From Methylobacterium radiotolerans JCM 2831 (GTDB lineage: Bacteria; Pseudomonadota; Alphaproteobacteria; Rhizobiales; Beijerinckiaceae): a stretch of 64,000 nucleotides of DNA. The stretch is from NCBI RefSeq assembly GCF_000019725.1, contig NC_010505.1, positions 744,001 to 808,000 on the forward strand, read 5' to 3'. Under the pieces are notes generated by a model. The model ran no database searches, was not told the DNA's origin, and saw nothing but the letters and a program-made list of their open reading frames with translations. Positions 18,947 to 28,322 of this stretch are shown one piece after another. Both the position numbers and the translations under genes were made by a program. How positions within the stretch are numbered: position 1 is the stretch's first letter; the number at the start of each line of letters is the position of its first letter.

Positions 18947-21900
18947 CTAGAGCGTCACCACGTCGACGGAGTCGCCGAGCCGGTCGCGGGCGATGTCCGC
19001 GACGTGGCGGTGGTGCGTGAACAGGATCGGCTGGACGCGGGTGCCGATCGCGGCCAGCGCGTCCAGACCGTACCCGGTCCGGGTCTCGTCGAAGGTCGAG
19101 AACAGGTCGTCGCCGATGAACGGGGCCGGCTCGGCGCGGCCGGCGTAATCCTCCAGATAGGCCAGCCGCAGGGCGAGATAGAGCTGGTCGCGGGTGCCCT
19201 CGCTCATGCCCTCGATCGCGACCGTGCCGCCCCCGGCACGCTGCCCGGCGAGCTTCGGCGTGTCTGCCTCGTCGTAGATCTGCGCCAGGCCGGAGAACGC
19301 GCCGCCGGTCAGCGCGCTGAACAGCGCGCCCGCCCGGGTGACGAGCGGATCCTGCTGCCCCGCGCGGTGGCGGGCCACGGCCTGCCCGAGCATCAGCCCG
19401 GCGAGCCGCAGCACGGCCCAGGACCGGGCCGCCGCCTGGAGATCCGCCTCCGCGGCCTTGCGCTCCGCGAGGGCCAGCTCGGCGCCGGTGCCGCCCTCGA
19501 GCTCCGCACGCCGCCGCTCCGCCCGGTCGCGGTCCGCGAAGATGACCTGGCCGCGCTCGGCCTGCTCATCGGCCTCGAGCGACAGCCGCGCCAGCTCCGC
19601 CTCGATCGCCTCCGGGGACAAGGTCTCCAGGCCGGCGCGCAGCTCGGCCTCGGGAAGCCCGTCGGCCGCGCCCGCGAGGGTGCCGCGGAGCCGCAGGCGC
19701 TCGGCGCGCAGCGCCTCCCGCGCGCTGAGGCGGCCGAACAGCCGGTCGATCTCCGGCGTCGGTGCCGCGGCGAGGTCCGGCATCACCTCGGCCACCTGCC
19801 GGACGAGCGTCGCCCGCGCGGCTTCGCGCGCCTCGGCGGCGGCGCGATGGGCCGCCTCGGCCTCGTCGCGGCGGCGGTCCAGCTCGACGCGCCGCGCCTC
19901 GCGGGCCTGCGCGGCCACGAGGCGGCCGTGGAGCGATCGGATCGCGCCGGCGGACGACACCTCCGCGAGGTCGGGCGCCAGGGCCCCGACCAGGGTGGCC
20001 GCCGTGGACCGGAACGCCTCCATGTCCCGCCGGATCCCGGCGGAGCGGCGCTGAAGGGCGGCCCGTTCCGCCAGCCGGTCCGGCACGCTTCGCCACGCCT
20101 CCAGCGCGCCCTCCGCCTCCTCGGGACCGGCCGAACCGTCGAGGCCGAGGGGCAGGAGCGCCGCCGCCCAATCCGCCCGCCACGCGGCGCGACGGGCAGC
20201 GGTCTCGGCGAGGCTCGCCTCCAGCCGCTCCACGGCGAGTCCCGCGGCGCGCAGCAGCCCGCCGGTCTGCAGATTGGCCTCCCAGCGGCTCGCCAGGGCG
20301 GCGATGCGCGCTTCGAGACCGTCCAGCGCGGCGGCGATCTCGAGGTCCGGTGCGGCGTCGAGCCCGGCTCGGGTACGCAGGTCGGCCAAGGGCGCCCGCG
20401 CGGTCTCGATCCGCGCCAGGAGGCGGTCGGCCTCGATCCGCTGCGCCGCGAGGCGCTGCTCGGCCTCGATCAGGCTCTCCACCTCGGCGAGCCAGGCCGC
20501 CATCTCGGCCGGCGGCCCGGGCACGAGGCCGGCGGGCCGCCAGGCCTCGCCCCATGCCGCCTCGCCCGCCGCGATCTCCGCGGCGAGACCGGCGAGGACG
20601 TCGTCGGCCCGCGCGGCCTCCGCCTCCTCGGCGGCGAGCCGCTCCAGGTCGGCCGCGTGGGCGGCGACCCGGGCGGCGTCGGAGGCCCGCTCGTCCGCGA
20701 CGCGGTCGGCCTCGAGGAGCGCACGCTCGAAGGCCGCGATCTCGGCGACGGCAGCCGCTCGGCCGGCCGCGAGAGCGTCGCGCAGGGGCGCGAACGCCGC
20801 GTCGCGGGTTGCCCGCAGGGCGTCGAGCCGCTCCCGGGTGGCGACGGGCCGGCCGGCCTCGCGCTCCCGCAGCCGCGCCCGGGTGACCGCGACCTGCCGG
20901 CGGGCCGTATCGCACCGGTCGGCGGCTCGCTCGTGCTCGCGGGTCTTGGCCTCCAGGCGCTGACGGTAGCGCGCCACCGTGTCGGGGGCGGGCAGGGGCG
21001 TCCGGACGAGGGCGGCGAGGTCGGGGACCGGGGGCGACAGCCGCTCGGCCTGGTTGCGCAGCAGCGCCGCCTCCCGGCGGACCGCGCCGTCCAGGGTATC
21101 GCGGGCCGCGATCCACTCGTGGAGCCGGACGAGGGGCTTCAGCGCCTCCCGGAGCGGGGTCGGATCCCGGGCCGCGTCCGCCGCCTCCACCTCGCGGGCG
21201 AGGCGCTCCCGCTCGGCGCGGGCGGCGGCGAGGTCGCGGGCGACCTGCTCCTCGGCGGCCGCCAAGGTCCGGCCGTCGCGGATCAGCCGCTCGGTTCGCG
21301 CCCGCGCGGCGTCCGGGGGCTGGCGGGCCTCCAGCGCGGCGAGGTCGGGCACGCCGATCCGGGCGCGCAGCCGCTCCAGCTCCAGCCCGACCTTGTGGGC
21401 GTCGCCCTCGAGGCGGGGCAGGTCGGTGCCGCCCTTCTCGAACTCCCTGGTGCCGCTGAATGCCGCCAGGATCTCGTCCGCCCGGTGGGTCAGCCCCGGC
21501 TCGACCGGGACGGATTCGGCCTCGCTGCGGGCCCGGTCGAGCGCGGCCTCGGCCCGCTCCGCCTCGGAATCGGCGGCGCGGCACGCGTCCAGGGCGGCCC
21601 CGAGACGGGCGATCCAGGCGGGATCCGCGTCGACGAGGTCGGTCTCGGCGGCGATGCGCTGCTCCAGCGCGTCGATCTCGGCGATGATCGGCCGGACGCG
21701 CTTGAACCGCTCCAGCCGGGCGCGCGCGACCGCGCCGGCCTTCTGCTCGGCCCGGAGCGCCTCGAGCTGCGCGGCCGCCGCGGCGATCTCGTCGTTCAGG
21801 GCGCGCCAGTCGCCGGCGCGCAGGCCCCGCTCGCGGATCGCCCGCCGGGCCGTCTCGTGGCGCTCCAGCGCCTGGTAGAAGGTCCGGTGCTTCGCCTGGC

Positions 21901-22423
21901 GCGGGGCGAAGATGGCGTCGGCCTCCGCGTCGAGCGTCGTCTGCAGATCCGTGAGGCCGCGCAGGCCGGAGCCCGCCGCGAACAGGCTCGCGCCGACCTC
22001 GCCCTCGACGTCGACCATCTCGCGGCCCCCGGCCCGGAGGCTCGCCGCGTCGAGCCCGAAGGCCCGGCAGAACACCGTCCGGGACAGGCCGCCGAGGTAG
22101 GGGGCGAGGGCGTCGTCGGCGAGCGGCGTGTCGGCGGCGTCGATGAGGGTGCGGCTGTTGCCCTTCCGGCGCCGGAAGGACAGCCGGCGTCCGTCGGCGG
22201 CGGCGATCTCCGCACCGAGGCGCAGCTGCGGCATGTCGTGCAGGAAGGCGTAGGGCGTGGTCTTGCCGAAGCCGAACAGCAGGTCCGTGACCGCCGCCAG
22301 GGCGGTGCTCTTGCCGGCCTCGTTGGCGCCCAGCACGACGTGCAGGCGCGCGTCCGGCCGGAACGCGACGGTGCGGTCCGTGAAGGCGCCGTAGCGCTCC
22401 AGGGCGAGGCGGATCAGGCGCAT
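18947..22423 (-). CDS. YhaN-type AAA ATPase (SbcC/Rad50-like)
   Basis: 1158 residues. The N-terminal half-ATPase has Walker A GANEAGKST (~33-41). The central ~900 residues are Ala/Arg/Glu-rich coiled coil with a short hinge. The C-terminal half-ATPase has an SMC-type signature (SEGTRDQLYLALRLAYLE) and Walker B FIGDDLFSTFDE, then an H-loop region ending FTHHRHVADIA. This is the YhaN branch of Rad50/SMC-like ATPases. It starts 22 bp after the SbcD/YhaO-type nuclease, so the two should form an MRN-like nuclease complex. Confidence 0.88.
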   Translation of the reverse strand: MRLIRLALERYGAFTDRTVAFRPDARLHVVLGANEAGKSTALAAVTDLLFGFGKTTPYAFLHDMPQLRLGAEIAAADGRRLSFRRRKGNSRTLIDAADTPLADDALAPYLGGLSRTVFCRAFGLDAASLRAGGREMVDVEGEVGASLFAAGSGLRGLTDLQTTLDAEADAIFAPRQAKHRTFYQALERHETARRAIRERGLRAGDWRALNDEIAAAAAQLEALRAEQKAGAVARARLERFKRVRPIIAEIDALEQRIAAETDLVDADPAWIARLGAALDACRAADSEAERAEAALDRARSEAESVPVEPGLTHRADEILAAFSGTREFEKGGTDLPRLEGDAHKVGLELERLRARIGVPDLAALEARQPPDAARARTERLIRDGRTLAAAEEQVARDLAAARAERERLAREVEAADAARDPTPLREALKPLVRLHEWIAARDTLDGAVRREAALLRNQAERLSPPVPDLAALVRTPLPAPDTVARYRQRLEAKTREHERAADRCDTARRQVAVTRARLREREAGRPVATRERLDALRATRDAAFAPLRDALAAGRAAAVAEIAAFERALLEADRVADERASDAARVAAHAADLERLAAEEAEAARADDVLAGLAAEIAAGEAAWGEAWRPAGLVPGPPAEMAAWLAEVESLIEAEQRLAAQRIEADRLLARIETARAPLADLRTRAGLDAAPDLEIAAALDGLEARIAALASRWEANLQTGGLLRAAGLAVERLEASLAETAARRAAWRADWAAALLPLGLDGSAGPEEAEGALEAWRSVPDRLAERAALQRRSAGIRRDMEAFRSTAATLVGALAPDLAEVSSAGAIRSLHGRLVAAQAREARRVELDRRRDEAEAAHRAAAEAREAARATLVRQVAEVMPDLAAAPTPEIDRLFGRLSAREALRAERLRLRGTLAGAADGLPEAELRAGLETLSPEAIEAELARLSLEADEQAERGQVIFADRDRAERRRAELEGGTGAELALAERKAAEADLQAAARSWAVLRLAGLMLGQAVARHRAGQQDPLVTRAGALFSALTGGAFSGLAQIYDEADTPKLAGQRAGGGTVAIEGMSEGTRDQLYLALRLAYLEDYAGRAEPAPFIGDDLFSTFDETRTGYGLDALAAIGTRVQPILFTHHRHVADIARDRLGDSVDVVTL

Positions 22424-22445
22424 TGGGGGTCCATGGGCGCGCGCC

Positions 22446-23684
22446 TCAGCAGTGCCGGCCGCCGAGGCGGCCGAGGACGAGCGCCTCGGCCTCGGCGCAG
22501 AGCGCGTCGAACTCCGCGTCGAGGTCGGCCTCCGCGGCGGCCGTCCCCGGCATACGGCCGCCGATCTCGGCCAGTGCCGCCTTCGCCCGCGCGCGGAACT
22601 CGGGGTCGCGGTCGAGGTCGGCGAGCAGGGCTGCGGGGTCGATGGCGGCTCCGGTCGGCTCCGCCGCGGCGCGCGGGCGGCGGGTCTCGATCTTCAGGCG
22701 CTCCAGCCAGATGTCCTCGTGCAGCCGGTGCGCGGCCGCCTGGATCTCGGCCGTCAGGGACTCGCGGTCGGCCGCGAGGGCGTCGTGGGCCCGCGTCGTC
22801 CCGGCGAGGTGGACGCGGACCAGGAGCAGCCGGCGCGCCGCGATCGGCGCCAGGGGCGCCAGCGCCGCCTCGACGGCCTCGACGGCGCCGCGCGCGTCGG
22901 CCACCGCCCCGAGATCGACCGTGACGCGCTCGAACCGTGCCCGGTCGAGGGGCAGGCGGCTCACCCCCGTCACCCGACCGTCGGCGACGTCGACCACGAC
23001 GGCCCCCTTCTCGCCGCACTCGCGCACGCTCCGGCCCTGGAGATTGCCGGGGAACACGATCCAGGGATCCCGGGACAGCTCCGCGTACTCGTGGATGTGG
23101 CCGAGCGCCCAGTACTCGTAGCCCCGGGCCGCGAGGTCGGCGACCGAGCAGGGGGCGTAGGTCTCGTGGGCCGCGTGGCCGGTGCAGGAGGTGTGCAGGA
23201 CCCCGAGGTTGAACCAGCCCGGCACGGCGGCCGGGTAGGTCAGCGAGAGGTTCTCCTCGACGGCCCGGCCCTGGAAGCTGCGGCCGTGGACCGCGACGCG
23301 GAGCGCGTCGAGGCGCAGGGTGCCGGCGCGGGCGGTCGGGAAGACGTGCACGGAGGCCGGCAGCGTGATCGAGCGCGTGATGACGCTCTCGGCGTCGTGG
23401 TTACCGCGCACGAGGATCGTCGGGATGCCGGCGCGGTCGAGGCGCGCCACCTGCCGGGCGAAGAACAGGCCGATCGTGGTGTCGGCCCAGTCGCCGTCGT
23501 AGACGTCGCCCGCCACCACCACGAAGGCGACCGACCGCTCGATCGCCTGGCTCACCAGATCCTCGAAGGCCTGCCGACTCGCCGAGGCGAGGCGACGGGC
23601 CAGATCCGCGTCGCGCGCGGCGAGCCCCGCCAGCGGGCTGCCGAGGTGCAGGTCGGCGGCATGGATGAAGCTGAACGCCGTCAT
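22446..23684 (-). CDS. YhaO/SbcD-type DNA repair exonuclease
   Basis: 412 residues from ATG 23684. Calcineurin-like metallophosphoesterase motifs in order: HAADLHLGSPL, VVAGDVYDGDW, VRGNHDAES and GHIHEY, giving the two-metal site of Mre11/SbcD nucleases. The C-terminal ~150 residues are the YhaO-type cap/ATPase-binding region. First gene of a two-gene operon with the YhaN ATPase, implying joint processing of DNA ends. Distinct from canonical SbcCD, which may exist elsewhere in the genome. Confidence 0.88.
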   Translation of the reverse strand: MTAFSFIHAADLHLGSPLAGLAARDADLARRLASASRQAFEDLVSQAIERSVAFVVVAGDVYDGDWADTTIGLFFARQVARLDRAGIPTILVRGNHDAESVITRSITLPASVHVFPTARAGTLRLDALRVAVHGRSFQGRAVEENLSLTYPAAVPGWFNLGVLHTSCTGHAAHETYAPCSVADLAARGYEYWALGHIHEYAELSRDPWIVFPGNLQGRSVRECGEKGAVVVDVADGRVTGVSRLPLDRARFERVTVDLGAVADARGAVEAVEAALAPLAPIAARRLLLVRVHLAGTTRAHDALAADRESLTAEIQAAAHRLHEDIWLERLKIETRRPRAAAEPTGAAIDPAALLADLDRDPEFRARAKAALAEIGGRMPGTAAAEADLDAEFDALCAEAEALVLGRLGGRHC

Positions 23685-23991
23685 GGCCTCCGGACGGGAT
23701 CGGTGGATGGCGGCACGCGGCGGTCCGCGGAGCGGCCGGCGCGGCGCCGTGCCGGCTCTTAGGCCGCCGACCGGGTCCGCCTCAAGCACCGTCCTGCGAT
23801 GCGCTGTGGGGCGAAGAGATCGCCCCCGGGCGCGTCCGCGAGCGGCACCGCTATCGCGGCCCCTTTCCGATCACGGCAAGCCCGATTGCAAGCCCGATCA
23901 CGGCGCGGCACCGGTCGAACGTCCCGGCTCCGGGCGCGTTAGAGCGTGGCGGTGGCGGGAGCGCCGCGCGTTGAGGTACGAGACCGGCCCG
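23685..23991. other. divergent intergenic region upstream of the nuclease and EEP genes
   Basis: 307 bp between divergent starts; no gene seen. It contains CGAAC-N16-CGTT at 23916-23940, 52 bp before the EEP-family ATG. This is one base off the EcfG -35 consensus and too weak to call as a promoter. Confidence 0.5.
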
Positions 23992-24777
23992 ATGAATCCT
24001 TCTGCACGCCCGGCCCGCTCCAACCCCGCACCGTCACCCGTCACTCCCATCCGCCCGGCAGACCGGCCGCACCACCCCTTCAAGATCGTGAGCTGGAACC
24101 TGCTGCGGCGCACCGGCGCGGCGGTGGACGACGTCGCCGCCCTCGTGGCGCAGGAGAGGCCGGACCTGCTGCTGATGCAGGAGGCCACCCGCGCCATCGG
24201 CTTCCTGCTGGACCGGATCGGCGGCCACTACGCCTGGGCCCCCCTGCCGGGCCGGATCCACGGGCTCGCCATGTGGAGCCCGAAGCCCTGGACGGCCCCG
24301 CCCCGGGTCATCGCACTCCCCTCCGGCGCCCTCGTGCACCGGGTCTGCCAGATCCTCGACCTCGGCGAGTTCGGCGTGGCCAATGTCCACCTCTCGCACG
24401 GACAGATGCTGAACCGGCGCCAGCTGCGCTGCATCGTCAGCGAGCTGCCGCCGCGGGCGGCCGTGCTCGGCGACTACAACATCGTCGGCCCGGCGCTGAT
24501 CCCGGGGTTCCGCGATGTCGGACCGCGGCAACCGACCCACGCGATGGTCGAGGTCCTGCCGCTGCGGCTCGACCGCTGCCTCGCCCGCGGGCTCGTCTGC
24601 CACGCGCACGCGGTGCTGCCGCGGGGGCGCTCCGATCACCGGCCGATCGTCGTCCATCTCGGCCCGGCGCCGGAGGCGCACGCGCCCGCCCGGTTCAAAG
24701 GTATGGCAGCAGCAGTCGCACGCCTGCGTCGCGCAGACGGAGCGGCAGGCCGCGCGCGGCGAGATCCTCCCGGCTGA
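23992..24777 (+). CDS. endonuclease/exonuclease/phosphatase family protein
   Basis: 261 residues from ATG 23992. EEP-fold motifs: KIVSWNLLRR (Asn36), LLMQEATR (metal-binding Glu64), the VHLSHGQMLNRRQL strand-helix, VLGDYNIV and the terminal RSDHRPIVVHL containing the catalytic His. The fold covers nucleases, phosphodiesterases and inositol/sphingomyelin phosphatases. The neighbouring cardiolipin synthase, with which it overlaps convergently by 83 bp, hints at a phospholipid role, but that is only inference. A ~28-residue Pro-rich N-terminus precedes the domain. Confidence 0.82.
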   Translation: MNPSARPARSNPAPSPVTPIRPADRPHHPFKIVSWNLLRRTGAAVDDVAALVAQERPDLLLMQEATRAIGFLLDRIGGHYAWAPLPGRIHGLAMWSPKPWTAPPRVIALPSGALVHRVCQILDLGEFGVANVHLSHGQMLNRRQLRCIVSELPPRAAVLGDYNIVGPALIPGFRDVGPRQPTHAMVEVLPLRLDRCLARGLVCHAHAVLPRGRSDHRPIVVHLGPAPEAHAPARFKGMAAAVARLRRADGAAGRARRDPPG

Positions 24778-26131
24778 GCCGCGCCTCCATCTTGCCGCGC
24801 ATGAACCGGTCGAGGTGGGCCGCGAGGTCCGCGTCGATGATCTCGACGTTCAGCTCGAAATTGAGCCGGAAGCTGCGCATGTCCCAGTTGGCGCTGCCGA
24901 CGAAGCACCAGATGTCGTCGACCACCATCGCCTTGGAATGGTCGAAGGGCGGCTCGTCGAGCCAGACGTTCACGCCGGCCCGCAACAGCGGATCGAGATG
25001 CGCCCGGGTCGCCCAGTCGATGTACGGGTGGTCGCTGACCCGCGGGATGATGACGTCGACGGTGATGCCCCGGGTCGCGGCCTGGGCGAGCGCGCCGGTC
25101 ACCAGCTCGTCGGGCAGGAAGTAGGGCGTCACGAAGCGCACCGACCGGCGCGCGCAGGCGAGGGCCTGGAGGATGACCTGCTCGATCTTCTCGACGTCCG
25201 CGTCCGGGCCGGATGTGACGGCCCGGGCGACGCTCGGTCCGCACGGCTCGAGGTCGACGAACCACGGGGGGCCGTCGAGGATCTCGCCGTCCACGAAAGC
25301 CCAGTCGGCCGCGAAGGCGGCGGCGAGCTGCTCGACCACGGGGCCGGTCATCCGGAAATGGGTGTCGCGGATCGGGTGCTCGGGCTTCAGGGCGACGCGG
25401 TTCGGGTGGGAGATGTTGAGGCCGCCGGTGAAGGCGATCCGCCCGTCGATGACCAGCAATTTCTTGTGCGAGCGCAGGTTGAGGAACGGCATCCGCCAGG
25501 GGAGGGCGGAGTGCATGAACAGGGCCGCCGGCACCGCGGCTGCCGTCAGCCGGCGGTAGACCGGCGCCCGGAAGTAGCCGCCGCCGATCCCGTCGATGAT
25601 GACGCGGACCTTCACGCCCCGGGCCTGCGCCTCGACCAGCGCGTCGCAGAACTCGCGGCCGGTGGCGTCGTCCCGGAAGATGTAGCTCGACAGACCGATG
25701 CTGGTCCGCGCCTCCCGGATCGCCGCGAGCATCACCGGGTAGGCCGCGTCGCCGTTGCGGAACATCTGCACGGTGTTGCCGGCGAAGGCCGGCAGGCCGG
25801 TGATCCGCCGGATCGCCCGGTCGAGGGGCCAGAGCGCCTCCGGCACCACGGCGTCGTCGGTGTCGGGCAGCTGCGTCGCGTCGGAGGGCTTGGTCCGCAG
25901 CCGCCGCGCGCGGCGCGAGACGCGGTTGATGCCGAAGGTCAGGTACAGGGCGGTACCGAAGATCGGCGACAGCCACGCGAGCCCGATCCAGCCCACCGCC
26001 ACGCTGACCCGGCGCTTGCGCAGCAGGGCGTGCAGGGTGACACCGATCGCCAGCGCGAAGCCGAGCAGGGCCTCGACATCCGACCGCATCAGGGCGGTCG
26101 ACTGGACCCAGCGGGTGATCGCGTTTTCCAA
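24695..26131 (-). CDS. cls: cardiolipin synthase (phospholipase D superfamily)
   Basis: 478 residues if started at the TTG at 26131; an ATG at 26089 gives 464 and keeps the whole first membrane helix. Two N-terminal membrane segments (~20-36 and 43-66) precede two HKD catalytic motifs, His222 in HKKLLVID and His398 in HSKAMVVD, each followed by the conserved GxxN (GGLN, GSANWD). This is the bacterial two-PLD cardiolipin synthase layout: it joins two phosphatidylglycerols, or a related donor pair, to form cardiolipin in the inner membrane. Confidence 0.9.
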   Translation of the reverse strand: MENAITRWVQSTALMRSDVEALLGFALAIGVTLHALLRKRRVSVAVGWIGLAWLSPIFGTALYLTFGINRVSRRARRLRTKPSDATQLPDTDDAVVPEALWPLDRAIRRITGLPAFAGNTVQMFRNGDAAYPVMLAAIREARTSIGLSSYIFRDDATGREFCDALVEAQARGVKVRVIIDGIGGGYFRAPVYRRLTAAAVPAALFMHSALPWRMPFLNLRSHKKLLVIDGRIAFTGGLNISHPNRVALKPEHPIRDTHFRMTGPVVEQLAAAFAADWAFVDGEILDGPPWFVDLEPCGPSVARAVTSGPDADVEKIEQVILQALACARRSVRFVTPYFLPDELVTGALAQAATRGITVDVIIPRVSDHPYIDWATRAHLDPLLRAGVNVWLDEPPFDHSKAMVVDDIWCFVGSANWDMRSFRLNFELNVEIIDADLAAHLDRFMRGKMEARLSREDLAARGLPLRLRDAGVRLLLPYL

Positions 26132-26196
26132 GGTGCGGCTATCCGGGTTCGCGTCGAGGGGCGCCGGATCGACCTAAAGCCCATGCGGCGGGCGGA

Positions 26197-26508
26197 TCAA
26201 TCCGCCGGCTTGGCCGGATGCGCAATGGCCGCCGCGGCCGCGGGCCGCTCGCAGCGATAGGGTCCGCTGCCGTCGAGGGCCCCGTACAGGACCCGGCCGC
26301 CGGAGGCGATGCAGCGCGCCTTGGCCTCGGCGTAGGGGCGGTGGAAGCTCCAGATGGTGATCATCGGCCCGACCGTCGCGATGCAGACGCCTCCGAAGAT
26401 CACGGCGGCGGCCCAGGTCGCACCGTTGCGGTTCGGCCGCGGGGGCCGCGGCGGCGGCATCGTGCCGTAGAAGGACAGCGTCAGACCGAGCAGGTCGAGG
26501 GTGCTCAT
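26197..26508 (-). CDS. hypothetical protein with one membrane segment
   Basis: 103 residues from ATG 26508. A short Pro/Arg-rich start (MPPPRPPRPNRNG) leads into one hydrophobic helix (~30-52, AAAVIFGGVCIATVGPMI). A Cys-containing soluble tail follows (KARCIASGGR and GPYRCERP; the two Cys could form a disulfide if periplasmic). No family recognised. It lies upstream of cls on the same strand and could share its transcript. Codon usage matches the neighbours. Confidence 0.6.
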   Translation of the reverse strand: MSTLDLLGLTLSFYGTMPPPRPPRPNRNGATWAAAVIFGGVCIATVGPMITIWSFHRPYAEAKARCIASGGRVLYGALDGSGPYRCERPAAAAAIAHPAKPAD

Positions 26509-26635
26509 CAGCCGTTCCGCGTTGCGGCGCCGAGCCCGGCAGGATCGGACAGGCCCTCATCCTAGAGCAGGGCGGCGCCATCACCTACGCGCGCCGCGCA
26601 GAACCGCCTGCGTCGTATCGCGCCAGGAGGCCGGC

Positions 26636-27448
26636 TCACGGCTCCCAGCGGGGCGGTCGCTTGCCCAGGAAGGCGTCGATCCCCTCCTGCGCGTCGGCCA
26701 TCATCATGTTGCGGGTCATGACCTCCGCCGTGTAACCGTAGGCGTCCTCCAGGCTCATCTCGATCTGCCGGCCGAACGCCTCCTTGCCGATCGCCAGGAC
26801 GCGCCGGGCCTTGCCGGCGATCCGGGCCGCGAGGGCGCTCACCGCCGCGTCGAGATCCGCCTCCGGCACGGCGCGGTTCACGAGTCCGATCCGCAGAGCC
26901 TCCGCGGCGTCGATCGGGTCGCCGACCAGCAGCATCTCCAGGGCGGCCTTGCGCGACACGGCCCGCGACAGGGCGACCATCGGGGTCGAGCAGAACAGGC
27001 CGATCTGCACCCCCGGCGTGGCGAAGCGGGCGGTCTCGGCGCAGACGGCGAGGTCGCAGGTGGCGACGAGCTGGCACCCGGCGGCGGTGGCGATCCCGTG
27101 CACCCGGGCGATCACCGGTTGCGGCAGGCGCGTGAGGCTCAGCATCAGCCGGGCGCAGGTGCGGAACACCGCCTCGGTGGCCTCCCGGGACGGGTCGGCG
27201 CGCATCTCCTTGAGGTCGTGCCCGGCGCAGAAGGCGGGGCCTGCCCCCTGCAGGATCACGACCCGCACGGACGGATCCGCGCGGATCGCGTCGAGCTGCG
27301 CCTGGAGCGCGCCCATCAGGGCCATCGACAGGGCGTTGCGGGCCTGCGGCCGGTTCAGCGTCAGGGTCGCGACGCCGTCGGCGTCGCTGCGCAGCAGCAC
27401 AGGCGCCTCCGGGGTGGCGGCGGGGGCCGTGGCAAGGGCTGCGGTCAT
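26636..27448 (-). CDS. enoyl-CoA hydratase/isomerase family protein (ECHDC3-like)
   Basis: 270 residues from ATG 27448. Crotonase-fold motifs: the oxyanion-hole loop GAGPAFCAGHDLKEM and the second loop HGIATAAGCQLVATCDLA, followed by FATPGVQIGLFCSTPMVAL, which is characteristic of the ECHDC3-like branch of crotonases. The expected reaction is hydration or isomerisation of an acyl-CoA; in this branch the usual pair of catalytic glutamates is often not conserved, so the substrate is open. Followed upstream on the same strand by an acyl-CoA-synthetase-like fragment. Confidence 0.87.
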   Translation of the reverse strand: MTAALATAPAATPEAPVLLRSDADGVATLTLNRPQARNALSMALMGALQAQLDAIRADPSVRVVILQGAGPAFCAGHDLKEMRADPSREATEAVFRTCARLMLSLTRLPQPVIARVHGIATAAGCQLVATCDLAVCAETARFATPGVQIGLFCSTPMVALSRAVSRKAALEMLLVGDPIDAAEALRIGLVNRAVPEADLDAAVSALAARIAGKARRVLAIGKEAFGRQIEMSLEDAYGYTAEVMTRNMMMADAQEGIDAFLGKRPPRWEP

Positions 27449-27566
27449 GGCGGCGTCTCCCGGCGCCGGCCTCCCTGCGGCGGGGCCGGTCGCGTCGCCG
27501 GACGGTAGCACGCGGTTTTCCGGTTCGCGACGGCGCCGCGGCCCGGCCTCCGCGATGAGCCGGCTG

Positions 27567-28037
27567 TCAGGCCTGCTCGGCCAGGGCGAGGTCGAGGCTC
27601 GCGTAGTCGGCGCCCGGCCCGTTCCACCACAGCGTGGGATAGGCGTCGAGCCGGCCCATCACGCCGGCATAGGCATCGGCGAGCGCGGCATCGACGACCA
27701 CCAGCACGGCGCCCGACTCGGAGAGGCTGTCGGCGAGCGCCCGGTCACGGCCGGCGCAGTCGAGGCAGACGACGCGCAGGCCGAGACGGGTGAGGCCGAG
27801 GCGCATGGCCTCCGCCTGCCCGAGATCCTGCACCATGAGCGCCACGGTCTGCCCGGCCCGCAGGCCCTCGCCCCAGGCCCAGCGCGAGAAGCGGTGCGGA
27901 CAGATCGCGGCGACCGGCACGGCCGGCCCGACACGCCGCTCCGGGTTGGCGACTCCTTGCGCGCCGGGCCGGGCGCGCCGGTCGGCGTCTCGAGCCGGGA
28001 GAGGGATGGAGGCCGCCGGGGAATGGACGCCGTACAT
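27567..28037 (-). CDS. truncated acyl-CoA synthetase-like protein (N-terminal subdomain only)
   Basis: 156 residues from ATG 28037. Residues ~45-110 (FSRWAWGEGLRAGQTVALMV, then a GLTRLGLRVVCLDC segment and LVVVDAALADA) match the pattern of the N-terminal subdomain of fatty-acyl-CoA synthetases (RYARWA..G....VALMM....W.GL...G..V). The protein ends before the AMP-binding P-loop, so it cannot adenylate a substrate. No frameshifted remainder is visible downstream, where the enoyl-CoA hydratase gene starts 118 bp on. Either a decayed gene or a repurposed fragment; composition is normal, so it may be kept. Confidence 0.5.
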   Translation of the reverse strand: MYGVHSPAASIPLPARDADRRARPGAQGVANPERRVGPAVPVAAICPHRFSRWAWGEGLRAGQTVALMVQDLGQAEAMRLGLTRLGLRVVCLDCAGRDRALADSLSESGAVLVVVDAALADAYAGVMGRLDAYPTLWWNGPGADYASLDLALAEQA

Positions 28038-28322
28038 GCGATGCGGACCGCCTGAATCTGGACACACTGCAGGTCCTGGCGTGACGCGAGCAGGTTAACA
28101 CTCTCTCACGCGCCGGCGTTCCGCCGAAAAACGACCGCATTTTCGTCGGTGCGCGGGCCGGCGACTGCCGCCATGGCCAACGGGCCGTGAACGGCGACGG
28201 GCGAATCGTCGGCATCTTGGGCCGCATCTTCGGTCGCATTGGCGCGCGCGCGGGTCCGGCCTATGTCCCGCGCGCCAGAGGCCGCCCGCCAGAGGCCGCC
28301 CACGATCGAGGAACCGCCGCGC

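Noticed and set aside
23916..23940. CGAAC-N16-CGTT upstream of the EEP-family gene as an EcfG promoter
   Set aside because: Mismatch in the first G of the near-invariant GGAAC; such near-matches are expected by chance.
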